64,000 bases of DNA from Leifsonia sp. EB41 (GCF_041262565.1 NZ_JBGCCJ010000001.1:1488001-1552000), one strand, 5' to 3'; positions 43,206-52,540 are shown, numbered from the stretch's first letter. Notes: generated by a model from the sequence alone, not told the origin. Translations and numbers: made by a program.

Positions 43206-45848
43206 ATGACCCAGGTGAACCCGGCCGAGCCCGCAGCCGAGCCGTCCGCCGAGCGCGAGCGCATCCATCAGGCGGACGACGGGACGTTGGCCTGGCGCGA
43301 CTGGGGGCCGTACGTCGCCGAGCGCGCCTGGGGCACGGTCCGCGAGGACTACAGCGCCGACGGCGAGGCCTGGGACTTCTTCCCGCACGACCACGCCCGC
43401 AGCCGCGCGTACCGCTGGAACGAGGACGGCATGGCCGCGTTCTCCGACCTGAAGCAGAACTGGTGCCTCGGCGTGTCGCTCTGGAACGGGCAGGACGCCA
43501 TCCTCAAGGAGCGGATGTTCGGCCTCAGCGGCCCGCAGGGCAACCACGGCGAGGACGTCAAGGAGTACTGGTGGTACCTCGACGGCACCCCGACGCACTC
43601 CTGGAACACCTGGCGCTACCACTACCCGCAGGCCGCGTACCCGTACGAGGACCTGATCGAGACCAACGCGCGCCGCGGCAAGCTCGAGCCGGAGTACGAG
43701 CTGGTCGACACCGGGATCTTCGACGACGGCCGCTACTGGGTGGTCACGGTCGACTACGCGAAGGAGGGGCCGCACGACCTCCTGATGCGCGTCACGATCG
43801 AGAACGCCGGCCCGGAGGCCGCGACGCTGGAAGTGCTGCCGACGCTCTGGTACCGCAACACCTGGTCGTGGGGATACGACGTGCCGAAGCCGTCGCTGCG
43901 GTTCGAGGGCGGGCGCGTGCTCGGGTCCGGGCCGGGCGGGGCGCTGGCCTTCAGCGGAGAGGGACAGCCGGATGCGCTGTTCTGCGACAACGAGACCAAC
44001 ACGGAGCGGCTGTTCGGCGCGGCGGACTCGCCCGCGTATCCGAAGGACGGGATCGGGGACCACGTCATCCGCGGCGCCGCGACCGTCGACCCTCAGCAGG
44101 TCGGGACGAAGGCCGCCCTCCACTACACCGTGACGCTCGGGCCGGGCGAGACACAGGTCCTCCGGCTGCGACTGACCGGCGGCGCGGGTGACCCGGCCGC
44201 CCTGGATCCGCAGGAGCTCGGGACCGGCTTCGACGATGTGCTCGCCCTGCGGCGGGCGGAAGCCGACGCGTTCTACGCCGGCCTGGACAACGCGCCCGCC
44301 GACCCCGATGAGGCGCGCGTGCTGCGCCAGGCGTTCGCGGGCCTGCTCTGGTCGAAGCAGTACTTCCACTTCAACGTCGACAAGTGGCTGGATGGCGACC
44401 CCGCCGGTCCCCCGCCGCCGCCCGGCCGCGCCGCCGTGCGCAACGGGCAGTGGCGGCACTTCGACGCCGACGACGTCATCCTGATGCCCGACCCGTGGGA
44501 GTACCCCTGGTTCGCGGCCTGGGACCTCGCCTTCCACTGCGTGACGATGGCGCACATCGACCCGGCGTTCGCGAAGGCGCAGCTCGTCCTGCTGCTGCGG
44601 GAGTGGTACATGCACCCGAACGGGCAGCTCCCGGCCTACGAGTGGAACTTCTCCGACGTGAACCCGCCGACGCACGCGTGGGCGGCGATCCAGGTCTTCC
44701 TCATCGACGGCGGGCGGGACTTCGGCTTCCTCGCCCGTATCCTCCACAAGCTGCTGATCAACTACACGTGGTGGACGAACAGCAAGGACGCCGACGAGGA
44801 CAACCTCTTCGAGGGCGGCTTCATGGGTCTCGACAACATCGCGCCGCTGAACCGGTCGACGCTGCCCCCGGAGGTCGGGACCATCGAGCAGGCCGACTCG
44901 ACCGGCTGGATGGCGAGCTACGCGCTCGACCTGCTGGAGATCGCGCTGCGGCTGGCCCGCGAGGACGACGTGTACGAGGACGTCGCCGTGAAGTTCGGCG
45001 AGCAGTTCCTCCGCATCGCCGGCTCGGCCAACAGCTCCGGCATGTGGGACGACGAGGACGCCTACTTCTACGACGTGCTGCACCTGGCCGACGGCCGGGA
45101 CGTCCCGCTCAAGGTGCGCTCGCTCGTCGGGCTCGTGCCGGTCGTCGCGTCGCTCGCGTACGACGAGCCGGGCGTGCGGACGCTGCCCGAGTTCCGCCGC
45201 ATCCTGAACCACTACCTGGTGAAGCATCCCGAGCTCGGCGCGGCCTTCCACCGGCGGGTGATCAGGAAGGAGCAGGTCTACCTGCTCTCGCTGGTGTCGC
45301 CCGAGCGCCTGACCCGCATCCTGAAGAAGGTCTTCAACCCGGCGGGACTACTCAGCGACCACGGCATCCGCGGCGTCTCCGCCTACCATCGCGAGCACCC
45401 CTTCACAGTGGAGGTCGACGGCGTCGAGGCGTCCGTCGACTACGAGCCCGCCGAGTCGACGACCGGGCTGTTCGGCGGCAACTCGAATTGGCGCGGGCCG
45501 GTCTGGTTCCCGCTCAACTCCTTGCTGGTCGCCGCGCTGCAGCACTACCAGTCGCACGGCGAGACCGGCGTCAGGATCGAGGACCCGCTCGGCTCCGGCA
45601 ACTCGCTGACCCCGGGCGAGGCGGCCGACGACCTCTCCCGGCGGCTGATCTCGCTGTTCCTCCCCGGCCCGGACGGGCGGCGGCCGTCGGACGCGCGGTA
45701 TCCGCTGCTCTCCACCGACCCGCGCTGGAAGGACAACGTGTTCTTCTACGAGTACTTCGACGGTGACACCGGGCAAGGGCTAGGGGCGTCGCACCAGACG
45801 GGATGGACGGCGATGGTGGCGCATCTGATCCTGACGCGTGGCCGGTAG
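43206..45848 (+). CDS. GH63/MGH1-like glycoside hydrolase
   Basis: An 880-residue cytoplasmic glycosidase of the GH63 (mannosylglycerate-hydrolase/alpha-glucosidase) type. The N-terminal beta-sandwich covers about residues 1-290; the catalytic alpha/alpha barrel starts near 370. Family segments are PWEYPWFAAWDLAFHC, PAYEWNFSDVNPPTHAW and NSNWRGPVWFPLN. There is no signal peptide. It may act on small alpha-glycosides such as compatible solutes, but the substrate is not decided. It is a single gene on the plus strand, followed by a pair of hairpins. Confidence 0.88.
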   Translation: MTQVNPAEPAAEPSAERERIHQADDGTLAWRDWGPYVAERAWGTVREDYSADGEAWDFFPHDHARSRAYRWNEDGMAAFSDLKQNWCLGVSLWNGQDAILKERMFGLSGPQGNHGEDVKEYWWYLDGTPTHSWNTWRYHYPQAAYPYEDLIETNARRGKLEPEYELVDTGIFDDGRYWVVTVDYAKEGPHDLLMRVTIENAGPEAATLEVLPTLWYRNTWSWGYDVPKPSLRFEGGRVLGSGPGGALAFSGEGQPDALFCDNETNTERLFGAADSPAYPKDGIGDHVIRGAATVDPQQVGTKAALHYTVTLGPGETQVLRLRLTGGAGDPAALDPQELGTGFDDVLALRRAEADAFYAGLDNAPADPDEARVLRQAFAGLLWSKQYFHFNVDKWLDGDPAGPPPPPGRAAVRNGQWRHFDADDVILMPDPWEYPWFAAWDLAFHCVTMAHIDPAFAKAQLVLLLREWYMHPNGQLPAYEWNFSDVNPPTHAWAAIQVFLIDGGRDFGFLARILHKLLINYTWWTNSKDADEDNLFEGGFMGLDNIAPLNRSTLPPEVGTIEQADSTGWMASYALDLLEIALRLAREDDVYEDVAVKFGEQFLRIAGSANSSGMWDDEDAYFYDVLHLADGRDVPLKVRSLVGLVPVVASLAYDEPGVRTLPEFRRILNHYLVKHPELGAAFHRRVIRKEQVYLLSLVSPERLTRILKKVFNPAGLLSDHGIRGVSAYHREHPFTVEVDGVEASVDYEPAESTTGLFGGNSNWRGPVWFPLNSLLVAALQHYQSHGETGVRIEDPLGSGNSLTPGEAADDLSRRLISLFLPGPDGRRPSDARYPLLSTDPRWKDNVFFYEYFDGDTGQGLGASHQTGWTAMVAHLILTRGR

Positions 45849-45852
45849 CGCC

Positions 45853-45872
45853 GAATCGCCCGCAGGCGATTC
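45853..45872. repeat. Small hairpin beside family-B copy 2
   Basis: GAATCGCC-CGCA-GGCGATTC is a perfect 8-bp hairpin starting 5 bases after the GH63-like stop codon. It shares six bases with the left arm of the larger palindrome that follows, so the two structures cannot form at once. Confidence 0.65.
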
Positions 45873-45923
45873 GTGCCGAATGTCGTGAAACGGCGGCGTT
45901 TTCGCGACATTCGGCACGAATCG
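45867..45923. repeat. Palindromic element, family B copy 2
   Basis: Perfect 19-bp arms with the core ATTCGTGCCGAATGTCG (same as at 36782) around a 19-base middle that can partly pair. It lies between two plus-strand genes. The rest of the 155-bp gap has no other feature I can support. Confidence 0.8.
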
Positions 45924-46003
45924 TAGGCGCGGAGTGCGTGGATGCGGTTGACTGGCGCCGCTCCACTCGACGCTCGTCACGACCTTGCTCGAAAGGATCC
46001 ACC

Positions 46004-46444
46004 ATGACCGCACCGCAGAGCCCCGCCTCCGCACCACTCGACCAGCCGCTGTACGGCGCCTCGTTCGGCGACGCCATCCGCCGGTTCTTCAAGAAGTACT
46101 CGGACTTCACCGGGCGGGCCAGCCGCAGCGAGTACTGGTGGTTCTTCCTGTTCGCCATCATCGTCGCCGCGGTCTACGAGATCCTGCTCCTGAGCCTCGG
46201 GACCGTCGGCAACGGCGGCCGCGGGCTCGGCCCGATCGGCTGGATTCTGATCGTCGTCTACATCGTCTGGGTGCTGGCGATCCTGGTACCGAGCCTCGCA
46301 CTGTCCTGGCGACGTCTGCACGACGCCAACTTCCCCGGCCCGTTCTTCTTCCTCGGGTTCATCCCGTTCGTCGGCGGGATCATCCTGCTCGTCTTCTACC
46401 TGCTCCCCGCGAAGCCCGAGGGCGCCCGGTTCGACCGCCGCTGA
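46004..46444 (+). CDS. DUF805 membrane protein
   Basis: A 146-residue inner-membrane protein of the DUF805 family with three or four predicted spans. The conserved family segment is FTGRASRSEYWWFFLF near residues 33-48, and ALSWRRLHDANFPGPFFFLG near residue 101. The function of the family is not known. GAAAGGA lies before the ATG. It stands alone and converges on the TetR-type gene. Confidence 0.9.
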   Translation: MTAPQSPASAPLDQPLYGASFGDAIRRFFKKYSDFTGRASRSEYWWFFLFAIIVAAVYEILLLSLGTVGNGGRGLGPIGWILIVVYIVWVLAILVPSLALSWRRLHDANFPGPFFFLGFIPFVGGIILLVFYLLPAKPEGARFDRR

Positions 46445-46450
46445 CGCGGC

Positions 46451-47074
46451 TCAGGCTCCCGGCCGGATGCCGACGGCCGGGAGCAGCACGCCGTCGATCA
46501 GCGACAGCAGGTACGCGCGGTCGACGGGCTGCTGCAGGATCAGCACCCGGTAGGCCGTCATCGACGGCATGATCATCGCCAGCGTCTCGACATCGGTCTC
46601 CGCGGAGATCTCCCCGCGCTCGATCGCCCGCTTCATGAACAGCCGGTTGAGGGAGGCCCGCGGCTCGACGATCGCGGCCGTCACGGCCTCCACCAGGTCG
46701 GGGTCGCGCGCGAGCATCGAGGTGAGACCGGCCATGATCTGGAGCTTCCGCTCGCCGTCCTCGATGGTGTGCGGCTTGACCATCGCGACCAGGTCGCCGC
46801 GCAGGGTGCCCGTGTCGGGCAGATGCTCGAAGTCGATCGCGTTCTTCTTCATGCACGCGATCGCCTCGACGACCAGCTCGCCTTTCGACCCCCAGCGGCG
46901 GTAGACCGTCGCCTTGCCGGCCTTGGCGCGGGCGGCCACCATGTCCATCGTCATGCGGTCGTAGCCGGTCTCGGCGAGGACCTCCAGCGCGGCGTCGAGG
47001 ATGTCGGCGTCGCGGGTGTGATCGCGTTTCCGGCCGAGTTTCGGCGCGGAGTCTGCGGCGTCGAGCTGCGTCAT
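46451..47074 (-). CDS. TetR-family repressor
   Basis: A 207-residue TetR-type repressor. The helix-turn-helix is ETGYDRMTMDMVAARAKAGKATVYRRWGSK at about residues 35-64. The C-terminal ligand domain is of the TetR_C_16-like, hydrophobic-pocket kind. It is divergent from an MFS exporter gene across about 100 bp, so a drug- or metabolite-sensing role controlling that pump is likely. Confidence 0.92.
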   Translation of the reverse strand: MTQLDAADSAPKLGRKRDHTRDADILDAALEVLAETGYDRMTMDMVAARAKAGKATVYRRWGSKGELVVEAIACMKKNAIDFEHLPDTGTLRGDLVAMVKPHTIEDGERKLQIMAGLTSMLARDPDLVEAVTAAIVEPRASLNRLFMKRAIERGEISAETDVETLAMIMPSMTAYRVLILQQPVDRAYLLSLIDGVLLPAVGIRPGA

Positions 47075-47114
47075 TGCGGCCTTCCCCCTGTGTTCGGTGA
47101 TGTCTTGTGGACCA

Positions 47115-47134
47115 TTCTAAGGTTAATTTTAGAA
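47115..47134. promoter_or_regulatory. TetR-type operator between regulator and MFS genes
   Basis: TTCTAAGGTTAATTTTAGAA is an imperfect 20-bp inverted repeat (outer TTCTAA/TTAGAA perfect) in the AT-rich divergent promoter. It is the best candidate operator for the adjacent TetR protein. Confidence 0.6.
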
Positions 47135-47178
47135 CTCGGGAGATCCGAAACTGCTGAGTTTCGTATATGCTGTCCGGC

Positions 47179-48699
47179 ATGACCCAGACTTCTCCCTCCC
47201 CCTCGGTCGCGCCCGCGGCTCCGGACGGCGGCGTTCCGCACTCCCGGCGCTGGTGGACGCTCGTCACCGTGGCGATGGCCCAGCTCATGGTCGTCCTCGA
47301 CTCGACCGTCGTCAACATCGCCCTCCCGGCCGCCCAGCAAGACCTCGGCTTCTCCAACGCCGACCGGCAGTGGATCGTCACCGCGTACTCGCTGGCTTTC
47401 GGCAGCCTGCTGCTGCTGGGCGGACGCATCTCCGACCTCATCGGCCGCAAACGCGCCTTCATCATCGGCCTGATCGGCTTCGCCGGCGCCTCCGCGCTGG
47501 GCGGCGCGGCCGGCACGTTCGGGATGCTCGTCGGCGCCCGCGCACTGCAGGGCGCGTTCGGCGCACTGCTCGCCCCGACCGCCCTCGCGGTCCTCACCAC
47601 GACCTTCACCGTCCCGAAGGAGCGCGCCCGCGCGTTCGGCATCTTCGGTGCGATCGCGGGTGCAGGCGGCGCGGTCGGCCTCCTGCTCGGCGGCGTGCTG
47701 ACCCAGCAGTTCAACTGGCGCTGGAACCTCTACATCAACGTCTTCATCGCCATCGCCGCGATCATCCTCGCGACCGTGTTCGTCACCGCCGGCCACCGCT
47801 CGGGCCCGCGGCCGAAGCTCGACATCCCCGGCACCATCCTCGTCTCCGGCGCGCTGTTCTCACTGGTCTACGGCTTCTCCAACGCCGAGAGCGACGGCTG
47901 GGACTCGCCGCTGACCTGGGGCTTCCTCGCCGCGTCCGGCGTGCTGCTGATCGTGTTCGTGCTGTGGCAGCGGAAGGCGGCGCACCCGCTCCTCCCGTTG
48001 CCGATCGTGCTCGACCGCAACCGCGGCGCCTCCTACAGCTCGATCCTCATCGCTGGCTCCGGGATGTTCGGCATCTTCCTGTTCGTCACCTATTACCTGG
48101 AGACGACGCTGAAGTTCACGCCCATCCAGACCGGGCTCGCCTTCCTGCCGATGATCGTCATGCTGGTCATCTCCGCGCAGTTCTCGACCAACCTGTTCCT
48201 GCCGAAGTTCGGGCCGAAGGTCATGGTGCCGATCGGCATGGTGATCGCCGGCTCCGGGATGCTGCTGCTCACCCGCCTCGGAGTGACGGCCAACTACGGC
48301 ACCGAGATCCTCCCGGCGCTGATGGTCATGGGCGTCGGCATGGGCTCGATCATGCCGCCCGCCATCCAGACGGCCACCCTCGGCGTCGACCGCCACTTCG
48401 CCGGCGTCGCCTCCGCGCTGGTGAACACGAGCCAGCAGGTCGGCGGCTCGATCGGCACCGCGCTGCTCAACACTCTCGCCGCGACGGCGCTGACCGACTA
48501 CCTGTCGGCGCACCTGCCGCCGACGCCGCACGTCCTCCAGGAGGCGGCGGTGCACAGCTACTCCACCGCGTACTGGTGGAGCGCAGGGTTCTTCGCGTTC
48601 GGGGCTGTGCTGTCGGCGCTGCTGTACCGCCGTCGGCAGCGGCCGGCGGTCGCGGATGCCGTCGCGCTGACGGACGCCGAGCCCGTCGCCGTCCACTGA
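47179..48699 (+). CDS. MFS drug exporter, DHA2 (14-span) type
   Basis: A 506-residue drug:proton antiporter with 14 predicted membrane spans. Motif A-like GGRISDLIGRKRAF and the DHA2-typical LDSTVVNIALPAAQQDLG are clear. The ATG at 47179 is chosen: TATGCT ends 7 bases before it, fitting a leaderless transcript. The in-frame ATG at 47167 overlaps that promoter element. The divergent TetR gene likely represses it. The final part is followed by a family-A palindrome. Confidence 0.9.
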   Translation: MTQTSPSPSVAPAAPDGGVPHSRRWWTLVTVAMAQLMVVLDSTVVNIALPAAQQDLGFSNADRQWIVTAYSLAFGSLLLLGGRISDLIGRKRAFIIGLIGFAGASALGGAAGTFGMLVGARALQGAFGALLAPTALAVLTTTFTVPKERARAFGIFGAIAGAGGAVGLLLGGVLTQQFNWRWNLYINVFIAIAAIILATVFVTAGHRSGPRPKLDIPGTILVSGALFSLVYGFSNAESDGWDSPLTWGFLAASGVLLIVFVLWQRKAAHPLLPLPIVLDRNRGASYSSILIAGSGMFGIFLFVTYYLETTLKFTPIQTGLAFLPMIVMLVISAQFSTNLFLPKFGPKVMVPIGMVIAGSGMLLLTRLGVTANYGTEILPALMVMGVGMGSIMPPAIQTATLGVDRHFAGVASALVNTSQQVGGSIGTALLNTLAATALTDYLSAHLPPTPHVLQEAAVHSYSTAYWWSAGFFAFGAVLSALLYRRRQRPAVADAVALTDAEPVAVH

Positions 48700-48700
48700 T

Positions 48701-48757
48701 CGAAGGGCACGTAAACGCCCCTAAAACTCGGTTTTGGGGGCGTTTACGTGCCCCTCG
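48701..48757. repeat. Palindromic element, family A copy 2
   Basis: Arms of 21 bp with one mismatch share the core AAGGGCACGTAAACGCCCC with the element at 31635, and again enclose an AAAAC/GTTTT inner stem. It starts 2 bases after the MFS stop codon. The sequence, not just the shape, is kept between copies. Confidence 0.8.
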
Positions 48758-48860
48758 GCTCCTGACAGTCCGCTGAATGTCGGTGTACGGGGCGGCCCGA
48801 CCGGTCTACTGTCCACCTTCGGTCTGCGTTCTCCTGCGCGCGGACCGCGGAAGGAGTCCC

Positions 48861-50318
48861 GTGGCCCTCAACCTGCCCCTGTCACCGCACCTCAGCGTGC
48901 GCCTCGACCCGGACGCGACCGGCGAACTGCTGGTCGATGGGTCCCCGGAGTGGTTCTCCGAGCCGAACACCGAGCAGTTGCGCGAGGTCGTCCTCGGCCG
49001 GGTCGGCCAGATCGCCGCCACCGCCGGGCACCCGGTGCAGCTCACCGTCTCCGACGAGGAGGGCGACTGGCTTCTGGTGGTCCACCCGGACGGCTCCATC
49101 GGCGACGAGGAGGAGCTGGCCGCCCAGAGCATGGCCGAGCCCGTGCCGTTCGCCGATGCGCGGGAGGCCGCGCGGCATCCCGAGCCGACGGCGTTCAACG
49201 ACCTGCTCGGCGCGGCCGAGCGCGACCCGGCCCCGGCGGCGGCGCCATTCAACGACCTGCTCGGCTCGTCGAAGCCGACAGCCCCCGTCCCGCTGCCGAC
49301 GGCTCAGCCGGAGACTCCGTCCCGGCTTTCCCCGTCTCGGCCGGTGAACCCGTCCCCGGTCACCGCGCCGGAGCCCGTCGAGCTGGTTCCGCGCGCGCCG
49401 GAGCGGACGTCGTTCCTGCACGTCGAGAAGCCGCGCCCCGACCTGGCGCGGTCCGGCGTCCGCGGTGCGCTCTCCCGCGCGGGCATCCCGATGTCTCCGT
49501 CGTCGGCGGAGCTGAAGGAGCGCGAAGAGCTCGAGTCCGTCAGCCGGCACTGGGCCGGCCCGCGGACCATCGCGATCGTGAACGGGAAGGGCGGCGCGAA
49601 CAAGACGCCGACCACCGCACTGCTGTCGGCCGTGTTCGCCCGCAACGGAGGCTCCGGCGTGCTCGCCTGGGACAACAACGAGACCCGAGGCACGCTCGGC
49701 TGGCGCACCGAGCAGGACGACCACGACGCCACGCTCCAGTCGCTGCTGCCTGCCGCCGACCAGCTCCTCTCGGCCGGCGCCCGCAGCGCCGACATCGGCC
49801 ACTTCGTCCACCACCAGAACGCGGACAAGTACGACGTGCTGCGCTCGAACCCGACCATGCTGGCGACCCAGCAGCGCATCTCGAGCGCCGACTTCGACCG
49901 CCTCCACCTGGTGGCGACGAAGTTCTACCGCCTGGTGATCATCGACAGCGGAAACGACGAGTCGGCCGAGCGCTGGCTCCGGATGATCGACCACACCGAC
50001 CAGCTCGTCATCGCGACGACGGCGCTCGGCGAGCACGCGGAGGCCGGCGCGCTGCTGCTGGAGGCCCTCATGCAGCGCGACGCCCAGTCGGCGCGGCTGG
50101 CGCGCGACGCGGTCGTGATCGTGTCGCAGTCGGAGCGCACCGGTCCCGAGTCGAACGTGACCCGCGTAGCCAAGGGCTTCGAGCCGCTGGCCCGCCGCGC
50201 GGTCACCATCCCGTTCGACCCGGAGATGCACGGTGGGAGGCTGGCCTACGACACGCTCGCGCCGAAGACCCGGCGGGCGTGGCTGCACGCGGCGGCGGCG
50301 GTGTCGGAGGGGTTGTAG
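48861..50318 (+). CDS. ParA/MinD-like ATPase with altered Walker A
   Basis: A 485-residue protein with a ParA/MinD-type nucleotide-binding domain in its C-terminal half (about 235-480). The Walker A is NGKGGANKTPTT (residues 241-252) where KGGxGK[ST] is usual, so the conserved Gly before Lys248 is Asn. The position of the switch Asp reads AWDNNETRGTLGW. The N-terminal half has a beta-rich segment (1-95) and a Pro/Ala linker with two copies of FNDLLG. GAAGGAG precedes the GTG. The function is unknown; partition or cell-pole roles are only suggested by the fold. Confidence 0.75.
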   Translation: MALNLPLSPHLSVRLDPDATGELLVDGSPEWFSEPNTEQLREVVLGRVGQIAATAGHPVQLTVSDEEGDWLLVVHPDGSIGDEEELAAQSMAEPVPFADAREAARHPEPTAFNDLLGAAERDPAPAAAPFNDLLGSSKPTAPVPLPTAQPETPSRLSPSRPVNPSPVTAPEPVELVPRAPERTSFLHVEKPRPDLARSGVRGALSRAGIPMSPSSAELKEREELESVSRHWAGPRTIAIVNGKGGANKTPTTALLSAVFARNGGSGVLAWDNNETRGTLGWRTEQDDHDATLQSLLPAADQLLSAGARSADIGHFVHHQNADKYDVLRSNPTMLATQQRISSADFDRLHLVATKFYRLVIIDSGNDESAERWLRMIDHTDQLVIATTALGEHAEAGALLLEALMQRDAQSARLARDAVVIVSQSERTGPESNVTRVAKGFEPLARRAVTIPFDPEMHGGRLAYDTLAPKTRRAWLHAAAAVSEGL

Positions 50319-50336
50319 GGCCGGCGTTTCGCGTTC

Positions 50337-50861
50337 CTAGTCGGCCGGGAGGGTGAACTCCGCCCCTGCCGCGAGGCACAGGTCGCGCAACTCGGCGACC
50401 GCCTGATTCGCGGAGTTGCCCTCCTCCGCGCTCACCGGTCGGCCGCCCGGCAGGTTGACGCGCTCGCCGACGTCCACGATGCGCGTCATGTACTCGGCGG
50501 CCGTCTCCCACTGACCATCCTCGCGCGCCGCCGCCTGGGCGAGCTCGGCCGCCTTCCTCTGGTTCGGGAACTTCTCCGCCACTTTCTGCTCGAAGGTGGC
50601 CGCGAACAGCGTGCAGGCCGTTCGGATCTGCGCGGTCGGGTCGCTGCCAGGGGCGGTGCCGTCGGCATCGGGAGGCGACGTCTCGGGATGCTGCGTCGGA
50701 GCTTCCGAGTGTCGGGCCCCGGTGTGCTCGGTTGCGCCCGGGCTGGTCGTGCTGTCGTGCCGAGGGGAGGTCCGCTCCGGGCCGCACCCGGCGAGCAGGA
50801 GGCCGCAGCACGCGACTATCACAAGGGTGGCCATCGTCGATGTCAGATTGATATGCTTCAC
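50337..50861 (-). CDS. Secreted lipoprotein of unknown function
   Basis: A 174-residue lipoprotein with lipobox LLAGC (Cys26), followed by a Ser/Thr/Pro-rich linker and a helical C-terminal part with two cysteines (RTACTLF and RDLCLA) likely to form a disulfide. No family was recognised. The GTG at 50861 is only 2 bases from the start of the divergent gene (TTCAC-CT-GTGAA), so neither can have a normal 5' leader. It converges on the ParA-like gene. Confidence 0.75.
   Translation of the reverse strand: MKHINLTSTMATLVIVACCGLLLAGCGPERTSPRHDSTTSPGATEHTGARHSEAPTQHPETSPPDADGTAPGSDPTAQIRTACTLFAATFEQKVAEKFPNQRKAAELAQAAAREDGQWETAAEYMTRIVDVGERVNLPGGRPVSAEEGNSANQAVAELRDLCLAAGAEFTLPAD
50852..50857 (+). 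promoter_or_regulatory. -10 element for the frameshifted surface-protein gene
   Basis: TATGCT ends 6 bases before the GTG at 50864 and no ribosome-binding site is present. This is consistent with a leaderless start that lies inside the coding region of the divergent lipoprotein gene. Confidence 0.5.
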
Positions 50862-50863
50862 CT

Positions 50864-52521
50864 GTGAATGTTACAAAGTCCCGTCCTCGGGTGCGCAATC
50901 GACCGATCCTCGGCGCCAGGCGCATCGGAGCCCTCGCCGTCCTGATCGCGATTCTCTCGGATTCTTCGCCGTTCCCGTAGCGGCGTCCGCGGACTGCGAC
51001 ATCGCGTGTGCCACGCGCGACCTCCCCGCCACGCCCCAGGGCGCGGCGAGTGAGCTGATGCGGTACGCCGCCTCCGGACAGTTGACCGAGGCGACCATCG
51101 TCCGCGGCTCGATCATCCGCGACGAGATCCAGCCGCTGGCCACTGGCACGATCCGGGAGGAGTGCCGCGTGGACAAGCGGGCGTTGCAGACCCTGATCGC
51201 CGTCATCAAGCACACGGGCAGCGTCCGCGTGACCGATCTGAACCGCTCCTGCGCGGACGACGGCCAGAACACCTGTCCGTCACTTTCGCCGCACTGCCAG
51301 AAGACCTGGGACAGCGACGGCTACATGTCCACGACGGCCATGGACATCGACCGGACGGGAGACGGGAAGGTCAACGGCAACGACACGGCGACGTTCCGCC
51401 TGCGCGCCCTCATGAAGGCGATCGTGCCGCAGGTGAACGCCGGCGCCCATATGGGACAGAACACCTGCAGTACGGTCAATCTCGACTCGCCGTACTTCGT
51501 GACCTTCAGAGATGACTGCAACCACCAGCACGCCGACTACCGAGGCAACTCCGTCGGACTGAACGTGTCGAGCACACCTCCCGCACCGCCCGTGGACTCC
51601 GACAAGGACGGCATTCCCGACTCGGCCGATGTGTGCCCGTTCGACGCCGGTTACGCGATCTACGACGGCTGCCCACTGCCTCGCACGGCCAACAGCACCG
51701 ATTTCGACGGCGACGGAGCGGCCGACGTCTTCTTCGCGCACCCGAACGGTCGCTGGCAGGTCTCGGACCACGGAATCAGCGCGTGGCGCACCCTGGCAAC
51801 GGGCAACATCCCGATCGATCGGATGCAGTTCGCCGACTTCAACGGCGACGGGGTCGCCGATGTGTTCTGGCCCGACGACAAGGGCCAGTGGTGGGTGTCC
51901 TACTCCGGGACCTCCGCGTGGACCGCACTCGCCAACGGTGGAGGGGCACGCGGCGAAGACCTCCAGCTCGGCGACTTCGACGGCGACGGCAAGGCCGACG
52001 TGTTCTGGGCCAATCCGGTCAAGGCCGAATGGTGGGTCTCCTACGGCGGCACCTCCGAGTGGAGGCGGCTGCCCGTGGCGGGGGTGCCCAGCAAGGACAT
52101 CCGCGTCGGCGATTTCAACGGCGACGGCAAGGCCGACGTCTTCTACGCGCACCCGGACGGCTCGTGGCTGATCTCCGACGGCGGGTCGAGCCCGTGGCGC
52201 AGGACCGTGAAGGCCGATGTGCCGGTGGCCGAGCTGAAGTTCGGCGACGTGAACGGCGACGGCACGACGGACGTCCTGTGGCCGAGCTCGACGGACGGAC
52301 GCTGGTGGGTCTCGTATGGCGCCGCATCGTCCTGGGAGAAGGGCGTCCTGGCGGACGTCCCCGCCGCCCAGTTGCAGCTCGCCGACCTGAACGGCGACGG
52401 CAAGGCGGACGTGATCTGGCCCCGCGACCTCGGGACGTGGCTCATCTCGTCCGGTGCTCGCACATCGTGGACGGCGGGCGCGAGCGGGAACGTGTCCCGT
52501 TCGTTGCTCGTGGCGCGCTGA
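50864..52521 (+). pseudogene. FG-GAP/VCBS-repeat secreted protein with a frameshift in the signal peptide
   Basis: The gene starts with GTG at 50864 (frame 1, signal-peptide-like RRIGALAVLIAIL) and stops at 50980. The mature part continues in a second frame from about 50956 to 52521. Removing one TC from the TTCTCTCGG run at 50952-50960 restores a perfect signal peptide ending VPVAASA before DCDIACA. The mature protein (about 510 residues) has a Cys-rich N-terminal part, a DSDKDGIPDSADVCP calcium-binding motif and six FG-GAP-like repeats built on DFNGDGKADVFW. It was a secreted surface or wall protein. It may be inactivated, phase-variable, or a read error. Confidence 0.75.
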
Positions 52522-52540
52522 GGGCGGAGGCGGTGGCGCC

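Noticed and set aside
51700-52480. Repeated GACGGCGACGGCAAGGCCGAC-like DNA as a mobile or satellite repeat
   Set aside because: It is the coding sequence of FG-GAP-like protein repeats with regular spacing of about 150 bases.
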